DNA of 64,000 nucleotides from Phyllostachys edulis. Lineage: Eukaryota; Streptophyta; Magnoliopsida; Poales; Poaceae. Shown here piece after piece: positions 23,201 to 33,058 of the stretch. Under the pieces are notes generated by a model. The model had not been told where the DNA came from. It saw only the letters and a program-made list of their open reading frames with translations, and did not search any database. The first letter of the stretch is position 1; each line of letters starts with the position of its first letter. The position numbers were made by a program, and so were the translations under genes. Where the stretch lies: contig CM070568.1 of the NCBI GenBank assembly GCA_036346405.1, positions 33,948,820 through 34,012,819 on the forward strand, given 5' to 3'.

Positions 23201-26190
23201 CTAAATTTGTCTAAAATCATAATATACCTACTGCATAAATTTCATGCATTTTTGAGTATTTTGATTTTTTCAGCTTATTTGGTGTTAATTGCAATATCGT
23301 TCTTTCGATAGATATCTCGACGATACAAACATATATTCATGAGTGTAACCTGAGATTGAACAAGTTGTACAGCAAAGGTGCGAGCACCCTCCTCTTGAAC
23401 ATATTGCTCCTACTGATTTTAAAATGTTTTGTATGGTTTTTAATCTCGTCATTGCATGCTATTTTGAAAAGTATGTTTATGGGTAGAAATAGTTAAATTC
23501 CTACTTGCTGCATTGGCCCTCCTTTGAATATTGATTACCCCTTTTTACCTTGTATGATTAAGGATATATGTTATATGGGAGTGTTTGCTAATTTGTAGAA
23601 CGATGCTTAGTCATACTTGTAGTTGTAGTCGATAACGGTTGATGGAGCTAGTCCATCGGCCGATGGATTGAATCGAATCTTAATGAAATTTGAGGATTAT
23701 ATGGATTTGATTATGTTGAATTTGAGGAAAATGTCCAGATCTTCGTATCTGATTATTATGAACTTGTTGATGGGTTGTTGTTGTACATGTGTTGGACTTG
23801 GACGGGTGATAGGGTGATGAAGGGGTGGTCTCGGATTCATGTAGCCCCGTCTGGGTATTTGAGGACCGGTCTGTGGTGTGATGAACCAAGTCTTATGTAC
23901 AACCACACGCCGGGATAATGGCGAAGGCTTGGCTTAATAATTTGTTATGTGTTAGCTATCAAAACACAATCAGATTGGCAGTTGTTGTTGTTTGGTTTTA
24001 ATGGCTCTCTTGTCAATCTGGTGGGGGCATGTTACACTTTTCTTTTCTTGCCCTTAAGGGTCTTTTGCGTTTGCCGTGAAACTCGCAAGAAGGGACTTAC
24101 TTACACAACGAGGTTCACCTGTAATGCAGGCGCTTAGTCTGCTATGGGATTCTGATCCTCGAGTGGTTTGATAGTTAGGACATGACATTGTAATGGCCTT
24201 GTTATGATATCTTAGTCACACTCCTACGGAAGAGTGCATGGCGATATTACAAGGTATTCATATCGTGTGGGTAAAGTTGTACACCTCTGCAGAGTCAAAT
24301 AAATCTATTCGAATAGCCGTGTCCCCGGTTATGGACATCACTTGTGGGAAAGCATGCACAGTTAGCTTTTGGAAAATTAAGTTTGGGTTATGGTTAAAAA
24401 TGTTATGTCTTTATGTTAGTTTGTCCAGATCTGAAATGTTATCTCGAATGGGATGTTCGCTTGTTAATTTGTTATGGAATGATTTGTGTCACGAATGGTA
24501 TATTCGTGTGATGATTATACTTGGAGATTATATTGTTGTTGATAATTACTTACTGTTATTCAATGTTTTCTAAATGTTTTAAAAATGGAAATTTTGAATC
24601 TATACTGTTTATCTAATTGCAAAACTTGCTTTATGCTGAAAATTGACTAGTGTAGTAGCCTTCCTTTGTCACTTACATGCATCCTTATTTTTCTTGAAAA
24701 GTCTCGCGAGTATAACTTTGTACTTAAAAATTGTCTATTGTTCAGGTGAGAAGCCGTTCGAATTGGGTAAAGTACTTGAGACGCTACGACTTTAATCCCA
24801 GCTTGGTTGCTTGTGGGATTGTGGGCATGCCAACTTGGTTATTCCTTTTTATTTTAAGTTTGTCTTCCGCCATGATTTATCATTTGATAATTACTTTGGT
24901 GATTGGCTCTCTTATGCAAACTTGTATATTTTGTTTCCTTTCTTTGATGTTGTATTTACATTTCCTTTATTCTTGTATATTGTGTATGGATGTGAATACA
25001 ATGTTGTGTTTGGATATGTGCATGTTAGTCACTGATCCTTGGGAGCTAACATGAGATACCTATCCGCACTTTCGGAATCGTTGCTTCATGTTAAGTATTG
25101 TGCTCTTTTAGCGTAATTACTTAGCTTGACACGGATCCGATCTCGGGGTCCCCACAGAAACAAACTAATTGAATCAATCTAATCCCTAACAGTGCCAGCG
25201 GCGAATAGTGTCACATGAACAATATTACTGTCCATGATAACTTCTCCCTCCATTCGCAACAGCTCATCCTCAAGCTGTGGTGGTGGCCATGGCTGCAACC
25301 CTAGGAGGCCCCAAGTTGACGAGTGATCGTGATGCCTCGCATGAGAGATCAGTATAGTGTCGATGATGATTGTCGGTGAAGGTGTGTGGGCTTTAGCGTT
25401 GCCAGGAGGGTAAACATCTGTTGGAGGAGGTCGAACCACGATGACTTGAAGTAAAACAGTGCTAGGTGAAGCAATACACCGATTGGGGAGGAATATATCT
25501 AGAATAGCTGGTGAAGGGAATGACCGTAGCTAGACTTTAGGGCCTTAGAGACTTTTCTAAATTCATCTTTGCTTGATTAAGGAAGATAAAATGCTATCTC
25601 TTTTATAAGGTTGGCTTGACTTGACCCTAAGAAATAATGTCTAATTTAAATGAACAAACTAATTGAAACAATCTAATCCCTAACTAATCACGGGTGAACA
25701 GCACCAGTGTGAACAATGCCATGTGAAACAAAAGCCACAGTGAATAGTAATTACTGCCCATGACAATTTCTTTCTCCCTTCGCGACAACTCGTCCTCGAG
25801 TTGTGATGGCAGCCATGGCTGCAACCATAGGAGGCTCCAAGTTGATGAGTGATTGCGATGCCTCGCATGAGAGATCAACATAATGTTGACGATGATTGTC
25901 GGTGAAAGCGTGTGGACTTTAGCTAGCGCTCCCGGGAGGATAAACATCCATTTTTGAGGTCGAACGACGACTTGAAGTAGAACAGTGCTACGAGAAGCAG
26001 TGCACCGATTGGGGAGGAATATATCTAGAATAACCAGTCATGAGAATGACCGCAGCTAGACTTTAGGGACATGGAGGCTTTTATTAATTCATCTTTGCTT
26101 GATTAAGGAAGGTACAATAATATCTCTTTTACAGAGTTGACTTAACCTAAGTAACAATCTAATCACGAGCGGCGAACCGTGCCACGTGAA
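20300..26190 (+). repeat. Three tandem units of about 490 bp, split by element B2
   Basis: Unit 1 is 20300-20561 plus 25157-25205, unit 2 about 25205-25700, unit 3 about 25700-26190. Shared blocks include GAGGGTAAACATC, AACAGTGCTAGGTGAAGCA, CTAGACTTTAGGG, TTCATCTTTGCTTGA and AACAAACTAATTGAA. On the minus strand two units encode QLEDELxRxE-like peptides reminiscent of the C-terminus of gypsy polyproteins, so the unit may be a decayed gypsy end plus LTR; this is tentative. Confidence 0.65.
20562..25156 (+). mobile_element. Large LTR-like element B2, same family as B1
   Basis: Starts TGTAACATCCCCAAG and ends TCGGGGTCCCCACA (4.6 kb). It shares with B1, in opposite orientation, the AT-rich blocks at 22560-23000 and the ATTCGAATAGCCGTGTCC region near 24310. 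No coding region is convincing, which suggests a solo LTR. Flanking five-base duplications are not clear (AAGTT and GAAAC), but the intact tandem unit at 25640 shows the pre-insertion site was close to TTTAAA/GAACAAAC. Confidence 0.7.
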
Positions 26191-26586
26191 GAATAACTAC
26201 TGCCCATGACACGCACTGACACCTGGGCCCAGCCGTGGTGGTTCCCACCCTGGGGTCAGTGAATGTGGAAGACCAAGATTATCCCGCTCTGGTTTTTACG
26301 CGGTTGCACGCTGCTAGATTCTCTCACCGCCGATTCTCGTGCATGATTAACGTTCGTTATTATTATTTTTTGCATGCATACATTACTTTGTATTACTTGT
26401 TGATGAAATGCTTTGTACACGATTCAATGTCACAATTCACAAAGTCCACACGATTTCATGCTTCATACTACTACAAGTTTAGCAAGTGAATTGCCTTCAA
26501 ACCACTTGGAGGCCTAACCATCTTGCAAAAATTCTGGCAACCATCGTATCAAAGTTTTGGTCATGCCTTACTTCGGTCATGTCTGA
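26191..26586. other. Unassigned intergenic sequence
   Basis: No gene or element recognised. An 84-codon ORF at 26235-26489 has no family features. Confidence 0.4.
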
Positions 26587-26932
26587 GAGGCTGTTTGATT
26601 CATGGTTCTAATGAATCAAGTCAAAATTTGGTCTAGCTAAAACTTAGACAAAACCAAAATTTGACCCAAAAAAATGTTGTTTGGATTGCAGCCAAACCAA
26701 TTTTTTTGTGTTACTAAAATTTTGGTCAGCAATTTTCTTGCCCTCGGATTGCCTACGTGCAATATTGAATTTTATTGACACTACCAAATATTGGTTGCAA
26801 ACCAAACCATAGCTAATTTTCATTGATATTGCCATAATTTGATTTTGTTGACGTCGGTAATAAGCCAAACAAGCTCTAAATTTTGGTATGGTTAGTACGT
26901 TGGGGGGCTCAAACCAAACACACCTGTAGTCT
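26587..26932. mobile_element. Probable MITE with imperfect TGTTTGGTT-type ends
   Basis: Left end GGCTGTTTGATTCATGG and the complement of the right end (GGTGTGTTTGGTTTGAGC) are similar, and internal blocks such as CAAACCAAACCA recur in inverted form. Length of about 345 bp and AT-richness fit a MITE. No clean TSD was found. Confidence 0.45.
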
Positions 26933-26995
26933 CTGATCGCAGTTGATCATCGGATCTGTTTACTCTTGTATTCTGATTCCCTCTCTGCACACTAA

Positions 26996-27285
26996 GGGCA
27001 TCTTCAATAGTGTATTTATTGTCGTCTCTTAGTTATACCACGTCAACAAAATCTACGTGGAGCAGAGAGAGCACAGGTCGTTTCTTCCTGAAGAGACTGT
27101 CGTGTACGCGAAACAAAATATGATACATTAATCTACTCCAGTTGACTTGTTAGCCCGTTGCAAAGGAAAATTATAAAATATAAATATTAAAGAGTGTGCT
27201 AAAGACTATTTATTAGAGATGTTGTCTCTAAAGATGATATAGCATATGTTAAAGATAATGTTATCTTTAACTATTGGAGATGCCC
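26996..27285 (+). mobile_element. Tourist-like MITE, TSD TAA
   Basis: A 290-bp element starting GGGCATCTTCAATAGT and ending ACTATTGGAGATGCCC, with TAA on each side (26993-26995, 27286-27288). It is the inverted-orientation relative of the intronic copy at 6218-6522. Confidence 0.9.
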
Positions 27286-27650
27286 TAAGGTAATAGAGGA
27301 CGGCGGCAAATCGACGCATGGCTCTGTTTACGTACCTCCTACGTGCTGCCGTGCTCTCGAGAAGAAAAATCACATTGCTTCACAACCCGCAAAAGATCCT
27401 CGCAATGCGTGAGACACGAGCCGAGTATTGCGCTACTCGTTAAACGAGACCCACATTATCAATTAGCTGACCTCATCGCAGCAGGGGCACCTGACCTCAG
27501 CGAAGACCCACTAACATCTGGGCCCAAGCACGACGTGTCTCAAGCGGGATGTGAGAATCACGCGCGGCGTGTCTAGCTCATTGCTGGGCGTTTGCTTACA
27601 ACCGCGTCTCTCCTTGAGCATCAACCAGCCCTCAGCCACGAGTTTTTTTT
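27286..27650. other. Intergenic; contains a short block shared with 20247-20311
   Basis: About 65 bp around CAATTAGCTGACCTCATC and CTGACCTCAGCGAAGA matches 20247-20311 in direct orientation, suggesting an older dispersed or segmental duplication. No gene is supported. Confidence 0.5.
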
Positions 27651-28402
27651 TCTTTTTTTTTCGTAAATAGTACTTTTGCGAGTTTTTTTTACAGAATTAG
27701 CGTACTCACGACGAAATAGCAAAATTGTTAACTCATCCGTACGGTCACCGGCCGAACGCCCCTCCATGTGACCCCTTTGGCCATGCCACAACGTGTGGCA
27801 TGATAAAAACACTCTGTCACGCCATGCACACTACAACACAAAAGCCCTATAGAGACGCCTATTTTATGGGTTAAAGACGTTTTCAATTATCTCTATAGAG
27901 TCATAGAGTTGTTTTTGTAAAGCGTCTTTAGAGCGACTTCCCACGTACCATGTCAAAGATCGTAAAGATGTATTGTTAAGCGCGTCTACAGTGATATGAG
28001 TCATTTATATTGCGTCTCTACAAGCTTGGAGACGCTTTCATATTTGCATTTCCATATCATCTCTACTCTCCCTAATGATGCTTTATTACGTGCCAAAACA
28101 CATATATACGCATTCATAGACGTATTTAGATTAAGCTAGAGACGTCCATTTTTATTTTGTTCTATAGAAATATTTTATCGCTAGTTAAACTACAATGATT
28201 TAGATGATATAGTATCACATATTTTCATAAGAAGTTTCAGATCTTTGGTAAAGCCGTTTCAAATGTAGAATTACATTGTTGATATATAAAAAAACCAGAA
28301 GAAAAAAAACATAGACACTTCGTTGCGGACTGAATCGAGTTAACAACTGAATCTAGCATCAACATACAAAGGTGTAAACACACTGAAAAATTTCCTACAA
28401 AT

Positions 28403-28750
28403 CCTACATCTGCCGATGACCTTCAGCTCCTCAGACCAAGGTAACATTGCCTTTATGCTCTAGAGAACAATGATGGAATCTTTCCAGCTCTAGAGGATGC
28501 TAGAATTTATAAAGACCTCAATTTTGAATATCAAGTTCCCTTTCTCCACGTCTTTAGTCATTTCAAGGTACTCTGTTGCACATCTTTGCTGCAACAACAT
28601 TGTGGGGACTGAGGGTGACAACTATTCCATAACAGAATTTTGTGCATATTTCGAACGTTTTTGCTCCCCCAGGAAAGCCATCTATGTGGACCTCATCCGT
28701 CCCATCCTCAATAGCCTTAAGAACTAACCTTTGAAGCTTGCTGCTCTTGG
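28403..28750 (-). pseudogene. Captured NPH3/RPT2-family exon fragment
   Basis: NPH3-family proteins are BTB/POZ scaffold proteins in phototropin and auxin-transport signalling. The fragment begins FPLLSKSSKLQRLV just after an acceptor-like ATGCAG, and continues with DEVHIDGFPGGAKTFEIC and KFCYGIVVTLSPHNVVAA, the end of the BTB domain. After a one-base frameshift near 28575 it reads EYLEMTKDVEKGNLIFK and VFINSSIL, then the family block LPWSEELKVIGRC after two stops. This corresponds to one internal exon. It lacks the protein start and the large NPH3 domain, so it cannot be functional alone. Confidence 0.88.
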
Positions 28751-29580
28751 ACAGAAGGGGAAACTGCATATGACAATCAAATCAAACATAAATTGTCAGT
28801 CATGTTTGTCAATCAGATATTGCTCTGGATATGAGTTATCACCAGCAAGAAAATAGAAACATCTATAGGCAATACATATTCAAAACATTCACAAGATTCA
28901 GACATTGAAGTTTTTTTTTCTTAAAAAAAGGAAGATTCAGCATTTGTGATTGGACTATTCACATTCAAATCCCACAAGACCAAACACTTTACGAAATGAT
29001 AAACCTATACCTATGATGTCAAGGTATTCTTTACTTCAGTAGTGTTTTTAGTTGAACGATTGTCACTGAAGCAGGCTGATACTTTCAGCAGAGCTTAAAG
29101 AGCTATTTCACACCCTAGTAAACTAACTACGAAGGGTTACTAGCAAGAGATCAAGTACATAAGTACTCCATGCAGATTGGTATTTTCTTAATTCAGCAGC
29201 TTTTCATATAACACAATCCACTTTCATCAAGCAATAAATAATAAATGGCCCTTGCAAACAAATAAATATGTCATAAGGTCACAATATTTTTTAATGATTG
29301 CAAATGAATACTAATTGTGCCAAACATTATTGCTACAAAAGAAGAGCTTCTGAAAGCACCTAATTGAACATTTCTAGGTTTGAAGTGACCCATCAGAAGG
29401 ACCGATTCAAGTATTTCTTTGTAAAATTCATATACTCTAGTTGACTTAGTTTAGCATTTCCAGTTTAAAGGTAACATGAATGTAAGCACTGTTGAAAACA
29501 AGGAAACGATGAAATAGTTACTTACACTTTACAGTAAAGACATTCAGAAGCATAATCATGTCCATTTGTACATGGTTAGC

Positions 29581-30289
29581 TTAATTCACTTGGTCACCTC
29601 TTGAACTACCAGCCTTTGCCATTTCTTCGTTGCTGCCTTGAGCAACTTCCATCTCCTTCACCTTTTCAAGCTGCCAAGGAGATCCAACCTCTCGGGGGCA
29701 TACGTGGATGGGATCTACACAATGACACTTCCATATTGCAACAATGGGGAGTAATGAGGGGTCACAAAAAAGTTACAAACCATGGTAGGCACATATCTTT
29801 GGATGAAAGCTAAAATAGCAAAGATGCCCAACAAAGAAGAACACGGGAACAAAGGCATTTGTTTACAATACTATAACGATGGTGATATTTGCAATTGAAT
29901 AAAATAAGTTCACGAGCTAAGAAATATGACTGATTTTACTCTTGGAGCACAGAGCAAAATCCTCGACCATTGCAATTTGGACAACAAACAAGAATGGGTT
30001 ATCTACAGTAAATGTGGATGACATAGAGATAACGGGATTACGCTACCCAAATTGAAAGAAACAATAATGTGGACCAAGAGAGCCTTGTTCAGTAGGTGGA
30101 AATCCAAGTACAAGAAAGACTCACAGGCAAAAGCATGAGTATTCCTATAGGAACAACAGATGCCAAATCCGTCAGGGTTCTTTGAAGAGCACCTTTTCAT
30201 CCGAGTTAGTTCATCCCCAATAAGAGCTATTTTATCAAGCCCATAGCAGCTCCTATATCAATTGCTAAGAGTTGCGTCCTTGCAACACA
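29581..30289 (-). pseudogene. Captured LETM1-like gene, three C-terminal exons
   Basis: LETM1-like proteins are mitochondrial or plastid inner-membrane proteins with a membrane segment followed by a ribosome-binding-like region. Three exon-like pieces occur in order. At 30125-30289: KIALIGDELTRMKRCSSKN, then, in another frame, LTDLASVVPIGILMLLP ending at a GTGAGT donor. At about 29781-29835: GIFAILAFIQRYVPTM, ending at a GT. At 29581-29714: IPSTYAPERLDLL then, after a frameshift, KVKEMEVAQGSNEEMAKAG and a stop at 29581-29583. Exon order and intron retention match a genomic copy. The assignment rests on my recall of the LTDLAS..GILMLLP and YAPERLDLL signature. Confidence 0.65.
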
Positions 30290-30551
30290 CTGTCAGAGGA
30301 AAAACAGAAAAATGAAATAAGTTGTAGGCCTGCATTTTAAACTTTAGTAATAATTTAATTTAATAGAAGTAATTAAATATTGTGATCAGCCCTGGTGGCA
30401 AAGAGGCTTCTTAATAACTAATGAGATTATTAAGGTCACCCACCAAAATAATTCACAATGATACTACTCAACCAATACTATTATCAAAATTTATCACCAT
30501 AGAGACAACCCAACAACAATCTAGCAAAAAGGAGCTAAGTAATATACATAT

Positions 30552-30917
30552 CTAGCAACAATGCCACTTTCACCACCCGTAGACATGGTTAAAGGTATTG
30601 CTAGAATTGCAAGAACCTGAATCAGCAAACATCATATCATTAATATCAAATTATCGATCCAAAGTTCCAACCCTGATGTTAGTATCTATATGGCAAAAGT
30701 CTATAGCATACATAGTAGTGGATCAAAGGTGGACCAATTTATGTTAAGAGTTCATAAATAGGGAAATAGACAAAGAAACTCGTGACATCGCTTCAAACTG
30801 ACTTGCCAGGAAAGAAGCCATAACATCAAAATCGAGATCAAAGGTTGATAATTTCGTAATATACCTCCAATCCTACATAAATAAGTACGAACAAAGCATA
30901 TCCAGCAGGGCCATAGC
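30552..30917 (-). pseudogene. Captured VTT (SNARE-associated/DedA) gene, two exons
   Basis: VTT/DedA-domain proteins are multi-pass membrane proteins of plastids or the endomembrane system. Exon 30865-30917, bounded by CAG and GTATAT, encodes YGPAGYALFVLIYVGLE. The next, starting at 30616 after TTCAG, encodes VLAILAIPLTMSTGG. Joined in this order they correspond to the family motif usually written GLEVLAIPAIPLTMSAG, from the start of the VTT domain. The reading breaks down after about 65 bases. Only about 40 residues of a protein of over 200 are present. Confidence 0.7.
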
Positions 30918-31312
30918 CTGTCAATGTAAAGTGATATCACAATTTATCCAAAAAATCTAAAGAAGGGCCTTTACTTGAAAAATTCCATAATAATCAAACA
31001 AGAAGCTGTGTAGATATGCAAATGGTCAGTTCTATAGATATGCAAATGATTTCTATTGTACGACAAGTAGAAACTAGTACCCCATATCATATCTACACCA
31101 CCTCATACTCAGCAAAATTGAAATACACTAAAATGCTTTTTTGTTGTTGTTTGTTTACTATATGGGCACACATAACTAAAAAAGATTCAGAAAAACAAAA
31201 TGAGATTAAGGACAGGAGGATCCTACACACCCAAAGCATAGAAATCTCTCTGTATATCACCTGTTCATGATCTTGTTTCTTCCAGACTTATGTATCCCTA
31301 AAATAAATAAAT

Positions 31313-31960
31313 CTAAATTCTAAACTGCAAACACCACACCAACCATTGCTTTCTTGGTTTGCTTAATTCTACCAAATTCCAAGCAGGCAGAGCAATGAGC
31401 AATGAGACCTCATCAAGACCATCAAGATTCAAGGCGATCTCCTGAAGGCTTGCACGACGAGGGAGAAGCCCGGTGCGGCATCCTCCTTCTCCAACCATAG
31501 TTAGCTCTCGGCCAGACGCCCGAGCAAAGATCACCGCGTTGTGGCGTGGAGGCGGGCGGTGGGCGGCGCATGGCAAGGAGAGCGTGGAGGTGGAGGGCAC
31601 GGAGGCGGGCGAGGACGGCGCGACGGTGCCGATGGAAGAGGAGCCGGCCGGGTCCGGGAGGTGGAGGAGCAAGCTTGCAAAGAAGGGGTGGAAGAGGAGT
31701 CGGGATGTGAGATGTGGAATGGGGAGGTTCTGGTGGATTTGGCAGCAGTGAGGAGGTGGTGGAGGCGGGCAAGGAGGGCACGGTGGTGCTGACGGAAGAG
31801 GAGCCGGGTCTGGGAGATGGAGGGCACGGGTGCGGTGGCGGAAGGGGTGGAAGAGGAGTCGGGATATGAGATGTGCAATGGGGAGGTTCTGGTGGATTTG
31901 GCGGCGGCAAGGAGGCGGTGGAGGCGGTGAGGAGATGGTGGAAGAGGCTACAGGGAGGTG
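31313..31960 (-). other. GC-rich region with Pro/Ser-rich minus ORFs
   Basis: GC-rich, partly repetitive DNA (two related units around 31630-31780 and 31790-31920) with overlapping minus-strand frames of 119 and 162 codons rich in Pro, Ser and His. In a Pack-type element such a segment can be a captured first exon or CpG-rich promoter. I recognise no domain, and the repeats alone can generate these frames. Confidence 0.35.
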
Positions 31961-32625
31961 AGAGGACGACGAGATTTGAGTGTAGGGGTGAGGCTAACTG
32001 CTGAGTTGAGTGGGGTTAGTGTTTGCTAAATGGGTTGGGCTTTAAATGTTGGGACGCATTCTAAACGTCTCAAGAAATGTCTTTATGTGCTATCTGATTC
32101 TAGGTGTAGAGATGCAATAAAAGCGTCTAAATAAAAACATCCCTAGTAGACTATTTTGTTGTAATGGCACCACGACGTGACCAAAATTGTTATTATCCCT
32201 CTGAGCTGATACGCGTCCATTTCTGGGCTAAGTCCCGTCACGCCAAAAGGGGAGGCATGACAGAACTCGTTTGCCACGCTGAGGTTCATGGTGTGACAAC
32301 GTGCTTTTGCCACGCCATGCGTTGTGGCGTGGCCAAAGGGGTCACGTGTAGGGGCGTCTGACCCGTGACTGGCCGGACGAGGAACGTGGAGGGGCGTCCG
32401 GCCGGACGAGATGTTCGGCCTGTGACCGTGTGGACGAGGTGACAATTTTGCTATTTCATCATGAAGGACGCTATTTCCGTAAAAAAAAAACCCTTGCAAA
32501 CGTACTATGTGTGGCAAAAAAATCCTCAGCCACTCCTCTCCAAGGGACGATTTTTTTTTAATAATATTTTTTAAAAAGATAATTACAAAAATATATGGTC
32601 TCCCCAAAAAATTACAAAACTATGT

Positions 32626-32771
32626 GCCTGTCGCCAGTTCAACTGGCAACAGGAACCTATCACCAGTTGAACTAGCGACAGAGACCTTCTTTCCCTCCTA
32701 TCGCCGGTCCAGCTACCTATCACCAGTTCAACTGGCGATAGATTCCTATCGCTAGTTCAACTGGCGACAGG
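32626..32771. repeat. Left TIR array of near-perfect palindromes
   Basis: Five units of the dyad formed by CCTGTCGCCAGTT and its complement, each about 26-28 bp, some degenerate. The first and last are nearly perfect dyads. They lie in the inner half of the terminal repeat and may be transposase or regulatory binding sites. Confidence 0.8.
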
Positions 32772-33058
32772 AAGACTAACCCTATAACCCCCTCCCCCAA
32801 AAAAAAATTCAGCGAGGACTCATTCTTATTCAAAAAAAGAGAAGGGGAGAAGGGTAGAGGGAAGAAGAGAAGCTAGCGAAGCGCTGCCCGTCCGATTGCC
32901 TACCTCTCAGGTAATTTTTTTAACTAAATGGATTAAATAGTTTTAGATGTACGATTATGCAATGCAGTATAGTTTTACATAATACTTTTTGGTGGGTAAT
33001 ATAGTTTTAGATATACGGTTAATTGTGGAAATGTTCTTTATGGTGCAATGCGTCAGAT

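Larger units (their letters stand above)
27829..32166. mobile_element. Pack-type CACTA carrying fragments of at least three host genes
   Basis: Termini CACTACAACACAAAAG at 27829 and the complement of CATTACAACAAAA at 32166 are flanked by GCA on both sides (27826-27828, 32167-32169), the three-base TSD of CACTA elements. Subterminal TAGAGACGC-type motifs occur at both ends (27850-28150 and 32040-32130). Inside, on the minus strand, lie exon-like pieces of a VTT-domain gene, a LETM1-like gene and an NPH3 gene, with intronic sequence retained, so capture occurred at the DNA level. No CACTA transposase is seen; it must have moved by a transposase supplied in trans. Confidence 0.88.
27655..32515. 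mobile_element. Long-TIR (Mutator-like or foldback) element hosting a CACTA
   Basis: The left 27655-27828 and right about 32340-32515 are inverted copies, sharing GAAATAGCAAAATTGT, ACGGTCACCGGCCGAA, CGCCCCTCCA and GTGACCCCTTTGGCCA. The interior uses GTCACGCCAT and GTGGCGTGGC palindromes like the MITE at 4677-4908. The CACTA at 27829-32166 interrupts it exactly at GTCACGCCATGCA. The remaining host element is about 520 bp, non-coding. Exact outer ends and TSD are unclear. Confidence 0.65.
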
